DNA from: Vibrio marinisediminis
GTDB lineage: Bacteria > Pseudomonadota > Gammaproteobacteria > Enterobacterales > Vibrionaceae
Direction: 5' to 3'
Assembly (NCBI RefSeq): GCF_014050145.1
Contig: NZ_JACFYF010000007.1
Coordinates: 162,443 to 226,442, forward strand
Length of the DNA: 64,000 bases
Shown here: positions 19,130 to 28,356 of the stretch, piece after piece
Numbering within the stretch: the stretch's first letter is position 1
How the letters are laid out: each line of letters starts with the position of its first letter
The notes under the pieces: generated by a model
What the model was told of the DNA's origin: nothing
Database searches by the model: none
The model's input: only the letters and a program-made list of their open reading frames with translations
Made by a program: the position numbers and the translations under genes

Positions 19130-20329
19130 TTAACTAAGAGATTTGATTAACTGATCAAGCTCTATGTCGGCATTGTAATCAATATTGTCAAAATCAAATC
19201 CGTTCAACTGCATGAACTCACGCTTTAAGCCTTCATAATCGCCAACAGTGGAAAAATTGTCAGCGTTCATCGTCGCTATTAATTGGCTCACTTTAAGTTG
19301 GGTATCAGGATCCAATTCAAGGTCGTCGACACGAATCAGTCGCTCACCATCCACAGGGACTTTTGTCACGCCATATAACTTGGTTGAGAACAGGCGTTGC
19401 ATTTGTTCAATGCATCCCTCGTGGGTACCTTGTTCTTTCATAACACGATATAGCGCCATTAAATAAGGGGTCAACCCAGGGATGAATACGCTCGCTTTCG
19501 TGACTAGCGCTTTGCAAACACTGGCGTAAGCGCCGCCATTGAAATTAGCGAGTTTTAAGTTGAGTGAATGACTGGTTTGATGTAAATCGACTTTTGCACG
19601 ACCTAACGTACCATCAAGGTAGATCGGGTGGGTTAGTTCAGGACCAATATACGAAAATGCGACAGTTTTGCAGCCTTTAGCTATTGATTCAGCATTAATG
19701 AGAGCGTCAATCCATGCCTCCCAGTCGTCGCCTCCCATCACTTTTAGCGTGCCTTCAATTTCATCGTCAGAGGCTGGTTCCAACACACTTTCTATCCATT
19801 GATCCTTTTCTAAGGAGATTGATGCACCGCTAACGGACTCCCCGATAGGTTTGATTGCTGAGCGCCATCGCTCACCGGTTTGATAGTTCGGGCGAACACC
19901 ACTGGCAACACTATAAATAACAAGATCAACTTCACCTTCGAAATAGGTTTCGATTGCTTCAATCACATCTTGTTTGGTCTGAGCAGAGAAGGCGTCAGCC
20001 TGAATGTTGATCGCATGACGCCCTGCCAATTCAGCGTGTTTTTTAAAATAGAGGTCATTATAGAATCCAGCACTGCCAACCCCTTTTTCAGAAGGACCAT
20101 GCTCAAATGAAACACCAATTGTATCGGCTTGTGCACCACCAAAAGTGAGCGCTATTCGAGCAGCCAAACCAAAACCAGAGGATGCACCAACAATGAGAAC
20201 ACGCTTAGGACCTTGCCTGATCTGGTCTGAATTTTTAACGTATTCAATTTGTTGAAGGATTGCATTTTCACAACCAAGTGGATGTGCACTCCGTGCAATC
20301 ACGCCTGAAATTTCTGGTTTAATTATCAT
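19130..20329 (-). CDS. fabV: Enoyl-[acyl-carrier-protein] reductase FabV
   Basis: A 399-residue NAD(P)H-dependent enoyl-ACP/enoyl-CoA reductase of the FabV type, the last step of the fatty acid elongation cycle; FabV enzymes are naturally resistant to triclosan. The nucleotide-binding loop is LIVGASSGFG with SFEHGPSEKGVGSAG downstream. The FabV-specific catalytic Y-x8-K is present in IYLDGTLGRAK. Length and N-terminus (MIIKPEISGVIARSAHPLGC) fit the family. GGAG lies 6 nt upstream of the ATG. It lies 74 bp downstream of tesA in the same direction, with a possible hairpin (about 20346-20398) between them, so co-transcription is uncertain. Confidence 0.95.
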   Translation of the reverse strand: MIIKPEISGVIARSAHPLGCENAILQQIEYVKNSDQIRQGPKRVLIVGASSGFGLAARIALTFGGAQADTIGVSFEHGPSEKGVGSAGFYNDLYFKKHAELAGRHAINIQADAFSAQTKQDVIEAIETYFEGEVDLVIYSVASGVRPNYQTGERWRSAIKPIGESVSGASISLEKDQWIESVLEPASDDEIEGTLKVMGGDDWEAWIDALINAESIAKGCKTVAFSYIGPELTHPIYLDGTLGRAKVDLHQTSHSLNLKLANFNGGAYASVCKALVTKASVFIPGLTPYLMALYRVMKEQGTHEGCIEQMQRLFSTKLYGVTKVPVDGERLIRVDDLELDPDTQLKVSQLIATMNADNFSTVGDYEGLKREFMQLNGFDFDNIDYNADIELDQLIKSLS

Positions 20330-20403
20330 TGTTTACTCCAAAACCAACAGCTCAAAAACCTAAGTTAACGTAAAGCTTGGTAAATTTTATTGAGCTGTAG
20401 CAA

Positions 20404-21006
20404 CTAGAGGTGATTTATTAACTGTGTAGAAACAAACTCTGCTATCCAAGTTTGTGCGTCTGGTTTTGGGTGCAAGCCGTCATTCATAATCCATTGAGGG
20501 TGATCACGCAAAATAGGTTCCAACATAAAGGGAAGTAGTGGAATTTGGTGTACTTTGGCTACTCTAGGGTATAAATCAGAGAAAGCTTGCGTATAGCGCT
20601 TACCATAATTGGGTAATACGTGTATTTGCATAAGTAATGGCGTGGCATTAGCCTCTTTAACCTGATTTATGATTAGTGTGAGGTTACTTTCAACCAAGTT
20701 TGGTGGGAAGCCCCGTAAGCCATCATTTGCCCCAAGCTCGATAAGTACAATATCAGGAGTGTGTTGTGTTAGTAGGTCAGGTAAACGAGCTAATCCATTG
20801 CCGGTGGTGTCTCCTGAAATACTGCCATTGACAACATTCATCGGCTTGCCTTTCTCTGCCATTACATTTGGCAATAAACTAGGCCAAGCTTTTTCAATAG
20901 GCATTTGATAGCCTGCACTTAAGCTATCACCGAGGACGAGTAATGTTGTTGCTCCGACAGGATTAATAACAATACAAGCAAGAAGTAAGGGAAGAAGTCG
21001 TAACAT
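20404..21006 (-). CDS. tesA: Multifunctional acyl-CoA thioesterase I / protease I / lysophospholipase
   Basis: A 200-residue SGNH (GDSL) hydrolase. After a signal peptide (MLRLLPLLLACIVINPVGA) the catalytic blocks appear in order: block I GDSLSAGY with the nucleophile serine, block II glycine in SISGDT, block III GANDGLRG with the oxyanion asparagine, and block V DGLHPKPDAQ with Asp and His. It should act in the periplasm on thioesters and lysophospholipids. I place the start at ATG 21006, which gives a normal signal peptide; an in-frame GTG at 21054 would add 16 unsupported residues. This start shares the palindromic CATG with the start of the divergent ybbA gene, so its promoter must lie inside ybbA. 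Confidence 0.92.
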   Translation of the reverse strand: MLRLLPLLLACIVINPVGATTLLVLGDSLSAGYQMPIEKAWPSLLPNVMAEKGKPMNVVNGSISGDTTGNGLARLPDLLTQHTPDIVLIELGANDGLRGFPPNLVESNLTLIINQVKEANATPLLMQIHVLPNYGKRYTQAFSDLYPRVAKVHQIPLLPFMLEPILRDHPQWIMNDGLHPKPDAQTWIAEFVSTQLINHL

Positions 21007-21679
21007 GCAAACATCCGTAATTAAGGCAACGTCTCTACATAAGACAGTTTCCACTAATCAAGAAAATTTAACAATCTTAAAAAACATCAATCTTGAGATT
21101 AATAAAGGAGAAAGTGTTGCGATAGTCGGAACTTCTGGTGCGGGAAAATCGACCTTAATGACGCTACTCGCTGGCTTAGATACGCCAAGCGAAGGCGAGG
21201 TAGAATTATTGGGCAATTCGTTGTCACAACTCGATGATGAAGCAAGAGCGGTGATACGAAGCGAGTCGGTTGGATTCGTGTTTCAAAGCTTTCTGCTTAT
21301 TCCCAGCTTGTCTGCGTTAGACAATGTAACATTGCCCTGTTTGTTAAAAGGCGAGCCGGAAAATAAACAACGAGCGACAGAGTTATTAGAATCTGTTGGG
21401 TTAGGTCACCGAATTAACCATTCGCCAGCCCAGTTATCCGGAGGTGAGCAGCAGCGAGTTGCTTTAGCTCGCGCTTTTATGATCGAGCCTAAGATTCTAT
21501 TTGCCGACGAACCAACCGGTAATTTAGACCAAAAAACCGCGGCTAAAGTGATTGAACAGCTGTTTGAACTCAACAAAAAATACGGCACAACACTTGTGTT
21601 AGTCACACATGATATGTCTCTGGCTGCAAAATGTGATCGCACATTGACGATTCAAGCAGGGCAATTGGAGGATCAATAA
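21005..21679 (+). CDS. ybbA: ABC transporter ATP-binding protein, YbbA-like
   Basis: A 224-residue ABC ATPase of the LolD/MacB-type family. Walker A is GTSGAGKST, the Q-loop VFQSF, the signature LSGGEQQR, Walker B ILFADEP and the switch histidine is in LVTHD. It pairs with the FtsX-type permease encoded immediately downstream (stop and start overlap by 1 nt). In E. coli, ybbA-ybbP is also divergent from tesA; the exporter's substrate is not established. AGGGAAG lies about 10 nt upstream of the ATG, inside tesA codons on the other strand. The promoter must also lie within tesA. Confidence 0.93.
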   Translation: MQTSVIKATSLHKTVSTNQENLTILKNINLEINKGESVAIVGTSGAGKSTLMTLLAGLDTPSEGEVELLGNSLSQLDDEARAVIRSESVGFVFQSFLLIPSLSALDNVTLPCLLKGEPENKQRATELLESVGLGHRINHSPAQLSGGEQQRVALARAFMIEPKILFADEPTGNLDQKTAAKVIEQLFELNKKYGTTLVLVTHDMSLAAKCDRTLTIQAGQLEDQ

Positions 21680-24117
21680 TGGAACACTCTCCCCAGCCTA
21701 AATTGAATCGATACCTTTACAAGTGGAGTATTCGAGAAATTCGTCATGGTCAACTATGGCCCGTCTCTGTTGCGCTTACGTTGATCATTGCTTCGATATT
21801 CGCACTTACTGCACTGACAGAACGCATGGAGCAAGTGATTGTAAAGCAGGGAAAAGAAGCGCTGACCGCGGATAGTGTTTATTCATCTTCTAATCCAATC
21901 CCACCACAATTACTGGCTCAAGTTGAGCAACAGAAAATTGAGAGTTCAAGCTTAGTTCGTTTTGCAACGATGGCTTTTAGTGACTCATCAATGAAATTGA
22001 TCACAGTAAAAGCTGTGCCAAGCAATTATCCGTTGCAAGGTGAATTGAAACTGAGCCAATTAGGGCGCCCTGAAAATAAGTTATCACCGTCGCAACTGTG
22101 GCTAGATGAAAGATTATTTAGCCAGTTAAATGTTGTTGAGGGTGACGTTGTCACTGTTGGTGATGCCGACTTTGTCGTATCAGGTCGAATAGTGGAAGAG
22201 CCCGGTCTGAGCTTTAATCCCTTTCAGCAAATGCCCTCAGCTTATATACATCAGTCTGATCTCGAAAAAACTGGTGCCATTCAGCTTGGAAGCCGAGTGC
22301 GGTATAACCTATACCTAAACGGCAAATCGCAACAGATTGAAGCGCTTAAGACGGGTATTGAGCTGACACCTAGCGATTCTTGGCGTGATCAAAATAGCGC
22401 AAGTCGCACTAACGAGATGTTTCAGCGCACGCAACAATATTTGTCATTGACCGTTGCGATAGTCGTTATCATGGCGGCGACTACCTTGGTTCTTACCTGC
22501 CAGCATTATGTTGCGACTCGGCAGAAAACCATCGCGATGCTGAAAAGCTTAGGCGCAAGAAAGAACTGGTTAGTCCGCTGGCTGAGTATTCAAGTGGCTA
22601 TTTTGCTGTTGTGGGCTTCGGTAATCGGATCACTGCTTGGCGTTGGTTTAGAATTTTTATTACGTATACCCTTGGTAGATTTGTTGCCAACCCCATTGCC
22701 TGAGTACGGATTTATGCCGTTGTTGGTGGCCATTTCAACCAGTGTACTCATTACCATTCCGGCACTGGGTATCCCGTTTATCCACTTATTACGTATTAAC
22801 GCCGTGAATGTAATGCAACCTCAAGTGACACCAGCGAATCGCTGGAGCTATGCATTGATTGCGGTTCCTGTGGTACCAATGTTGTTGGTTTACAGCGACA
22901 ACTTGTTGGTATGGATGGTCATTGGCGGAATGATAGCGCTATTTGTGGTATTGGGCTTAGTGAGCATACTCGCAACACACTCACTGGCAAAGTTACCGCT
23001 CAATACTGAATTTAAATTGGCTTTGAGCCGCATCAACCGCTCACTGCTTGCAACAGGGGTTCAATTCGGTGCATTAGCATTATCTTTGATGCTGTTAGCC
23101 GTTATGTGGTTGGTACGTACGGATTTACTCTCTGATTGGCAGAGAACACTCCCAGAGGATGCGCCAAACGCATTTGCACTCAACATTGCACCTTACGAAA
23201 AAGAGGCATATTTAGCGGCGTTGGATGAGAGTGGTATTGAACGCTCATTTGCTTATCCCATAATACGAGGGCGTATCTCAACCATTAATGGTGAAGACGC
23301 CAAGGTGTATTCAAATGGAGGCAATGACAACGACTCTTTGAGAAGAGAGATTAATTTTACATTTTCTGACCAAGCACCTACGCATAATCAAATACTTCAA
23401 GGTGAGTGGCAACAAAAGGGCAGTGTTTCTGTTGAACAGCAAGTTGCTTCCGACCTAGGAATAGAACTTGGTGATAGGCTTAGCTTTGTCATCAACAGTC
23501 AGCAAGTTTTTGCCACTGTTGACTCAATACGAGAAGTTGAATGGCGAGATATGAAGCCAAACTTCTACTTTATCTTTTCACCCGATGTGTTGGCGCAAAT
23601 ACCGGCGACTTACTTGGTGAGTTTCCGTGTTGATGAACAAGATGATCCATTACTCAATGCCTTATCAAGGCAGCACCCAACGGTAAGCTTGATGGATATT
23701 CGCGTTATGGGCGCGAAAATCCAAGAGCTGGTGAAGCAAATCGTTTGGGCGGTGACCTTGCTTGCTGGATTAAGTGTTATTGCCGGGGCAATACTAATTT
23801 TTACATTGTTACGATTAAGCCTTGGACAAAGGCAAAGTGAGATACAACTTTATCGCACATTAGGCGCAAGTAAAAAACGCGTAATACGCACCATTTGGGC
23901 TGAGTATGGAGTGATGGCTCTGGTCGCGGGTTTAATCGCGATCATTGGCGCGGAGTTGGTCGTCGCTGCGATCATGAGTATCGGTTTTGATTTAGAACCA
24001 AGGCTGCACTATCCACTGTGGATCTTGTTGCCATTGCTTGCTTTTTGCACACTTGGTTTAGTTGTGAACAGCCTTATGAAACGGTTGTTAGTCCCTATAA
24101 ATAAAGACTTTAACTGA
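21679..24117 (+). CDS. ybbP: ABC transporter permease, YbbP-like (FtsX family)
   Basis: An 812-residue inner-membrane permease with two FtsX-type cores. The first core has helices around residues 255-275, 305-325 and 345-370; a central pair of helices (~395-440) and another (~455-475) follow; the second core is near the C-terminus (~685-710, 740-765, 780-800). Large extracytoplasmic domains sit between. IAMLKSLGARKNWL and IQLYRTLGASKKRV are the paired cytoplasmic coupling motifs typical of FtsX/MacB/LolC proteins. It forms an exporter or mechanotransmission complex with YbbA; possibly lipid- or envelope-related from the tesA linkage, but this is inference. Confidence 0.9.
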   Translation: MEHSPQPKLNRYLYKWSIREIRHGQLWPVSVALTLIIASIFALTALTERMEQVIVKQGKEALTADSVYSSSNPIPPQLLAQVEQQKIESSSLVRFATMAFSDSSMKLITVKAVPSNYPLQGELKLSQLGRPENKLSPSQLWLDERLFSQLNVVEGDVVTVGDADFVVSGRIVEEPGLSFNPFQQMPSAYIHQSDLEKTGAIQLGSRVRYNLYLNGKSQQIEALKTGIELTPSDSWRDQNSASRTNEMFQRTQQYLSLTVAIVVIMAATTLVLTCQHYVATRQKTIAMLKSLGARKNWLVRWLSIQVAILLLWASVIGSLLGVGLEFLLRIPLVDLLPTPLPEYGFMPLLVAISTSVLITIPALGIPFIHLLRINAVNVMQPQVTPANRWSYALIAVPVVPMLLVYSDNLLVWMVIGGMIALFVVLGLVSILATHSLAKLPLNTEFKLALSRINRSLLATGVQFGALALSLMLLAVMWLVRTDLLSDWQRTLPEDAPNAFALNIAPYEKEAYLAALDESGIERSFAYPIIRGRISTINGEDAKVYSNGGNDNDSLRREINFTFSDQAPTHNQILQGEWQQKGSVSVEQQVASDLGIELGDRLSFVINSQQVFATVDSIREVEWRDMKPNFYFIFSPDVLAQIPATYLVSFRVDEQDDPLLNALSRQHPTVSLMDIRVMGAKIQELVKQIVWAVTLLAGLSVIAGAILIFTLLRLSLGQRQSEIQLYRTLGASKKRVIRTIWAEYGVMALVAGLIAIIGAELVVAAIMSIGFDLEPRLHYPLWILLPLLAFCTLGLVVNSLMKRLLVPINKDFN

Positions 24118-24141
24118 TATTGTGTACGTTAAAATAGTCAG

Positions 24142-24249
24142 TTACCCACAGAAGTTGTGGATAAAGTTAGGGATAACTTATCAAGGTGAATATGGCTCAA
24201 ACGCGCTAAGCCAGTAAAAACCGCGTTTTGAGCAAAGTTATTATTCACA
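24142..24249. other. Cluster of DnaA-box-like 9-mers
   Basis: Three sites resembling TTATNCACA lie within 108 bp: TTACCCACA at 24142-24150 (+), TTATCCACA on the minus strand at 24156-24164 (a perfect consensus), and TTATTCACA at 24241-24249 (+). The first two form an inverted pair 5 bp apart. A hairpin (about 24195-24233) lies between sites two and three, and an A/T-rich stretch with long T and A runs follows (24250-24360). It may be a DnaA regulatory or titration site, or chance. Confidence 0.4.
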
Positions 24250-24404
24250 CAGATAGCTTTTCCTTAATCTATTGAAAATGCGTCAAGCTTTTTTTCGTTT
24301 TTTTTGTGATAAAAAAAAGCACAAATCACCTTGCAAAAATTGTGATTTTCTTAATCGTACAAAGACATTAAAATGTCGCTAGAAATAATGAATTACTAAC
24401 TCTA

Positions 24405-25841
24405 ATGACCCAAGAAATAGATCAAACCTCGAAGCTTAAAGTGGCTGTTGTCGGTGGCGGGATCGCAGGCGCAACCGCTGCGCTTCACCTAGCAGAGATC
24501 GGTGTTCACGTTGATCTGATCGAGAAAAATAACAGCCTAGTAAGCGGTCCGCCAATTTGTCATTTGCATGCTGGTGGTAACCTATATCGAGAAATATCGG
24601 TTGAGCAGTGCATCAACTTACTCACACAGTCGATCGAATCTGTGCGGTTATACCCTCATACACTAAATCGTCGACCAACATTGATTGTTGTCCCTCATAG
24701 TGATGGGGGAGACCCATTGTCCCTTATTCCTCGTTTAGAGCAAATTCGAGCTGTGTATCAATCTTTAGTCGATGCTGATCAAGGAAATGAGGTGCTCGGT
24801 GCCCCAGAAGACTATTTTAAGCTCTACCACCGAGAACAACTTCAAGCATTGAAAGATAAGCAGCAAAACACTCATCCAGTTGATTATGATGATTGGTTGA
24901 TTCCTTTTGCTCAACATGTTGATCTTGATAACATAAAGTATCCAGTTGTTGCGGTGAATGAGTTTGGTTGGAGTGTCTTTAGAATAGCCGCATCAGCAAT
25001 GTTAGTGCTTGAGAAAATGCCAAACTGCAATCTAAAAACCAACACACGATTAAGTGCCATGAATTGGGATGGCAAACAATGGTCATTGCAATTGGATAAT
25101 GAAGGGCTGATCACGCACCGAGATTATGACTATGTGATTAACGCTTGTGGTTTTGAAACTGGATTTGTTGATGATTTAGCCAATGCACCACGAAAACGAA
25201 TGGTGGAATTCAAAGCCGCTTACGTTACTAAGTGGGGGCAAAATAAGCAATTATGGCCTGAAGTGATTTTCCATGGTCCGCGAGGAACGGAGAACGGTAT
25301 GGCCCAATTAACGCCATACACCAATTCTGTGTTTCAACTTCACGGCATGACTCCTAACATCACTTTGTTTGATGGCGGACTTGTCAGTAACAATGAAGAG
25401 TCATCGCAGCCGCAATTGCCAACGCGTTTAAAAAACAAGATCATGGCTGGTTGGTCAGATTCCGTGCGTATTGAACGTAGCGAAAAAGCGATTGAGCACA
25501 TGAGCCGCTTTGTTCCTAGCTATGAAAATGCCAAAGAATTTGGTACGCCGCTATACGGCGCGCAACAAATCCCCGGTCATGATGAAACACTACGCGCAGC
25601 CGATGTCTCTTTTGCCGCTCAACACTATGCTCGTATTGAGGTCGTAAAGGGATCTTCTGCCTTAGAAGCGGTACGTAAAATCAGTGCCAAATGGCAGTTG
25701 TCAGATCGCTTAACCAACTCAATTGAAGTCACACACCCCAATGCGGTGGCATTAATGCAAGAAGAGGTGGTTACGCGTGCCAAGCAACTGGCTAAAGAAC
25801 GTGGTTATCCTCAAGAGTTAGCGGAAGTGTACGGCTATTAG
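24405..25841 (+). CDS. FAD-dependent oxidoreductase
   Basis: A 478-residue flavoprotein of the DAO/GR2-like type. The N-terminal dinucleotide-binding fold is clear: VAVVGGGIAGATAALHLAEIG followed by an acidic IEKN. The second FAD-side strand reads YDYVINACGFETG. It has no signal peptide. The middle and C-terminal parts (FHGPRGTENGMAQLTPY, VKGSSALEAV) suggest a substrate domain like amino-acid-oxidase/thiazole-synthase-type enzymes, but I cannot name the substrate. It stands alone, ending at a strong terminator, and converges on the pxp operon. FAD binding is confident; reaction unknown. Confidence 0.8.
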   Translation: MTQEIDQTSKLKVAVVGGGIAGATAALHLAEIGVHVDLIEKNNSLVSGPPICHLHAGGNLYREISVEQCINLLTQSIESVRLYPHTLNRRPTLIVVPHSDGGDPLSLIPRLEQIRAVYQSLVDADQGNEVLGAPEDYFKLYHREQLQALKDKQQNTHPVDYDDWLIPFAQHVDLDNIKYPVVAVNEFGWSVFRIAASAMLVLEKMPNCNLKTNTRLSAMNWDGKQWSLQLDNEGLITHRDYDYVINACGFETGFVDDLANAPRKRMVEFKAAYVTKWGQNKQLWPEVIFHGPRGTENGMAQLTPYTNSVFQLHGMTPNITLFDGGLVSNNEESSQPQLPTRLKNKIMAGWSDSVRIERSEKAIEHMSRFVPSYENAKEFGTPLYGAQQIPGHDETLRAADVSFAAQHYARIEVVKGSSALEAVRKISAKWQLSDRLTNSIEVTHPNAVALMQEEVVTRAKQLAKERGYPQELAEVYGY

Positions 25842-25872
25842 ATAAATAGCTTCCAAGCTATGAATTGAATAG

Positions 25873-25901
25873 AAAAAGCCAGCATTGCAGCTGGCTTTTT
25901 T
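25873..25901 (+). terminator. Intrinsic terminator
   Basis: The 11-bp stem AAAAAGCCAGC with its complement and a 6-nt loop ends in a T6 run, after the FAD oxidoreductase. The A tract would also serve the convergent pxpC transcript. Confidence 0.88.
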
Positions 25902-25971
25902 GTATGCCGTATCACTCTAGCTTAAACAGAACCTTGGCAGTTTAATCGAGCCTCTTTACTGTTAAGTTGGC

Positions 25972-26907
25972 TTAATAACCGAAGTAATTTGCCCACATTG
26001 CCCAATCGCTTTGTAGCTCATCAAGTTGTCCTTTAACAAAACAGACAATCTGACCGGGCTTCGCTTGCGCCAAGCGTGGTAAGTCAACTCGAGAAACGCA
26101 ACCAATTTTAGGATAACCACCAATAGTCTGACGATCATTAAGCAAAATTATCGGCTGTCCATCGGGGGGCAATTGAATCGCACCGAGCGCAATACCTTCG
26201 CTTTGCATCTCGATGTTTGGCATCTCAATTGGTGAAGCTTGAAGTCGATACCCCATGCGATTGATATTGGTACTGACTTTAAATTCTGTTTGATAGAACC
26301 AGTCGACAAGATGGCTAGGCAATAAGGCGCGCTGATAACTTTCTACTACTCTAAGAGTGACCGGCAGATCATAGTCTGGTTGAAAACGAAAGCTGAGTTG
26401 TTTCGGTTCAAAATAGTGTTGTTCTAAAAGGGGCTGGTATTCTAAGCCGTTACCTTCTATCAGCGGCATACCATTAGTTAAGCCGCCAAGATGATCTCGC
26501 TCGACACTCGCACAACTACCGAGTTGTGGTTCGACCTTAAACCCGCCTAACACCGCTAGATAGCTACGCAGACCATTTTGAGCTAGTGAAAACTTAATAA
26601 CCTGACCTGCTTCAGCCACGAATGATGACCAATTGCTAATGGGTTGTCCATCGAGCGTCGCTCTTAAATCTCCGCCACACACAGCAAAGGCACTTTTTGC
26701 GCCTACTTTGAATTCTGCTTGCCCGAGAGTGATTTCAATGCAGGGTAAGTTTGCGTGGTTACCCAGTAGGAAGTTAGCCCAACTGTAAGCGTACTCATCT
26801 AAAGGTCCACCTTGGGTAATCCCGTATTGCGCTAGACCAAAACGACCTAAGTCTTGAATTAGGCTTAAGGGACCTGGTTTGATCACTTGTAATATTGAAC
26901 TACTCAT
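25972..26907 (-). CDS. pxpC: 5-oxoprolinase subunit PxpC
   Basis: A 311-residue protein of the biotin-dependent carboxyltransferase/allophanate hydrolase-subunit-2-like family. The N-terminus (LQVIKPGPLSLIQDLGRFGLAQYGITQGGPLDEYAYSWAN) is the family signature, with DRQTIGGYPKIGCV near the C-terminus. With PxpA and PxpB it forms the ATP-dependent 5-oxoprolinase that turns 5-oxoproline into glutamate. It overlaps the pxpB stop codon by 4 nt (ATGA), so the two are translationally coupled. It is the last gene of the operon. High confidence. Confidence 0.93.
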   Translation of the reverse strand: MSSSILQVIKPGPLSLIQDLGRFGLAQYGITQGGPLDEYAYSWANFLLGNHANLPCIEITLGQAEFKVGAKSAFAVCGGDLRATLDGQPISNWSSFVAEAGQVIKFSLAQNGLRSYLAVLGGFKVEPQLGSCASVERDHLGGLTNGMPLIEGNGLEYQPLLEQHYFEPKQLSFRFQPDYDLPVTLRVVESYQRALLPSHLVDWFYQTEFKVSTNINRMGYRLQASPIEMPNIEMQSEGIALGAIQLPPDGQPIILLNDRQTIGGYPKIGCVSRVDLPRLAQAKPGQIVCFVKGQLDELQSDWAMWANYFGY

Positions 26908-27614
26908 GAAAATTCCCCCTCAACTGTGCCACCCAAGCGTAAGAATGTCTCTTTATCAATCGGGTAGAATTTTATTTTGCTACCAATTTTGAAAGGGATC
27001 ATTGGCTCAGTATTGGGTTGGTAGAGTTCGGAAGGGCAATTACCAATGATGTTCCAACCACCCGGCGAAGCATTGGGATAGATTGCCGTACAGTCTTCCG
27101 CTATGGCCACGCTACCTTTTGGTACATTAAGCCGTGGTGTTGATAGCCTAGGAAGCTGCAGTCGTTTATCAACATCCTTCATAAATGCAAACCCCGGTGC
27201 AAACCCAATAGCTACGACGGTATAAACAGGGTGACAGTGAAGTTCAATCAATTGTGCTAACTCAATCCCCTGATTTTGATAGTTTGAAATATCAGGTGCA
27301 ACGTCAGGGTGATAATAAACCGGCAACTCGAGTAAATCAGATTGTATCGATGCAATACTGTTCTCATCGATATTGGTTATGATTTGCTCTATTCGTGAGG
27401 TCAGCTTGTTAAATTCAATACGGTGAGGAAGGTAGTCGACCAATATGGAATCCACCGAAGGGGTGATATTCATTATGTAGTGACTTAGTTGAGTGTACAT
27501 TTGCTCAGTAGCGATGCCGATTAAAGAGCGTAACGTATCTTGTGGCAGACTCGCGCTAAATCTGACTAGCAATGCGCATTCTGATACTGGAGAAATCGTA
27601 ATTTGTTGGTCCAT
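26904..27614 (-). CDS. pxpB: 5-oxoprolinase subunit PxpB
   Basis: A 236-residue protein of the allophanate hydrolase-subunit-1-like (KipI) family. Typical segments are GFAPGFAFM, LPRLSTPRLNVPKGSVAIA and ASPGGWNIIGNCP. It is the second subunit of the 5-oxoprolinase PxpABC. The ATG at 27614 is preceded by GAGG at 5 nt; a GTG two codons upstream overlaps that ribosome binding site and is less likely. It follows pxpA by 7 nt and overlaps pxpC by 4 nt, a tight three-gene operon. Confidence 0.92.
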   Translation of the reverse strand: MDQQITISPVSECALLVRFSASLPQDTLRSLIGIATEQMYTQLSHYIMNITPSVDSILVDYLPHRIEFNKLTSRIEQIITNIDENSIASIQSDLLELPVYYHPDVAPDISNYQNQGIELAQLIELHCHPVYTVVAIGFAPGFAFMKDVDKRLQLPRLSTPRLNVPKGSVAIAEDCTAIYPNASPGGWNIIGNCPSELYQPNTEPMIPFKIGSKIKFYPIDKETFLRLGGTVEGEFS

Positions 27615-27621
27615 TATCACC

Positions 27622-28356
27622 TCAAAATATAGCCCGTAAATCTTCTAGAATCTTCAAAGCTTGAGGGTTGTCCCCATGCACACAGATGGTGTCAGCCTCA
27701 ATTTCAATCACTTCACCGTCAAGCGTCATCAATTTGCCATACTGAAGTATCTGTTCAACTTGGTTAATCACAGCTTCAGAATCGGTTAAGACGGCACCAT
27801 TTTGACTTCTCGATGCTAACATTCCATTACTCATATAAGCGCGATCGGCAAAGGCTTCGAACAATAGGGGAACTTCATAGCGATCGGCGATATCCAGAAA
27901 AGGTTGATTATCTGGGTGAGCCAGCATCATTAAAGGGATAGAAAAACAAGCCGCGGCATCCACTACAGATTCAAAGATAGAGTGGTCTTGCAGCATGTCG
28001 TTATACAGCGCACCGTGGGGCTTGATGTAATGTAGTTCGGTATTGAAGCTGGCACACATTGCTTTTAATGCACCAACTTGATAAATCAAGCTATAAGTTA
28101 ATTCATCACTATCCATAGCAATGGTACGACGACCAAAACCAAGTCGGTCTGGGTAACTCGGATGAGCCCCAATTTTTACATCGTATTGAATGGCTAACTT
28201 AATGGTGTTCGCCATAGTTTTGGGATCAGAAGCATGAAAACCACAAGCCACGTTTGCCATATCGATCAGCGGCATCACTTGGGAATCATTTCCCATCACC
28301 CACTGCCCATAGCTTTCACCCATATCACAATTTAACGTGATTACTTGTTTACTCAT
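27622..28356 (-). CDS. pxpA: 5-oxoprolinase subunit PxpA
   Basis: A 244-residue LamB/YcsF-family protein. Family motifs are LNCDMGESYG with metal-ligand-like Asp/Glu, ANVACGFHASDP, IGAHPSYPDRLGFGRR, IKPHGALYN and ICVHGDNPQA. It is the catalytic partner in ATP-dependent opening of 5-oxoproline, a damage product of glutamine and glutamate metabolism. The ATG at 28356 has AGGA 7 nt upstream; the TTG one codon before is unlikely. It heads the operon pxpA-pxpB-pxpC. An 18-bp perfect palindrome sits 85 bp upstream and may be an operator. Confidence 0.94.
   Translation of the reverse strand: MSKQVITLNCDMGESYGQWVMGNDSQVMPLIDMANVACGFHASDPKTMANTIKLAIQYDVKIGAHPSYPDRLGFGRRTIAMDSDELTYSLIYQVGALKAMCASFNTELHYIKPHGALYNDMLQDHSIFESVVDAAACFSIPLMMLAHPDNQPFLDIADRYEVPLLFEAFADRAYMSNGMLASRSQNGAVLTDSEAVINQVEQILQYGKLMTLDGEVIEIEADTICVHGDNPQALKILEDLRAIF

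Noticed and set aside
20404-21054. Longer TesA start at GTG 21054
   Set aside because: It would put 16 polar residues before the signal peptide and has no ribosome binding site.
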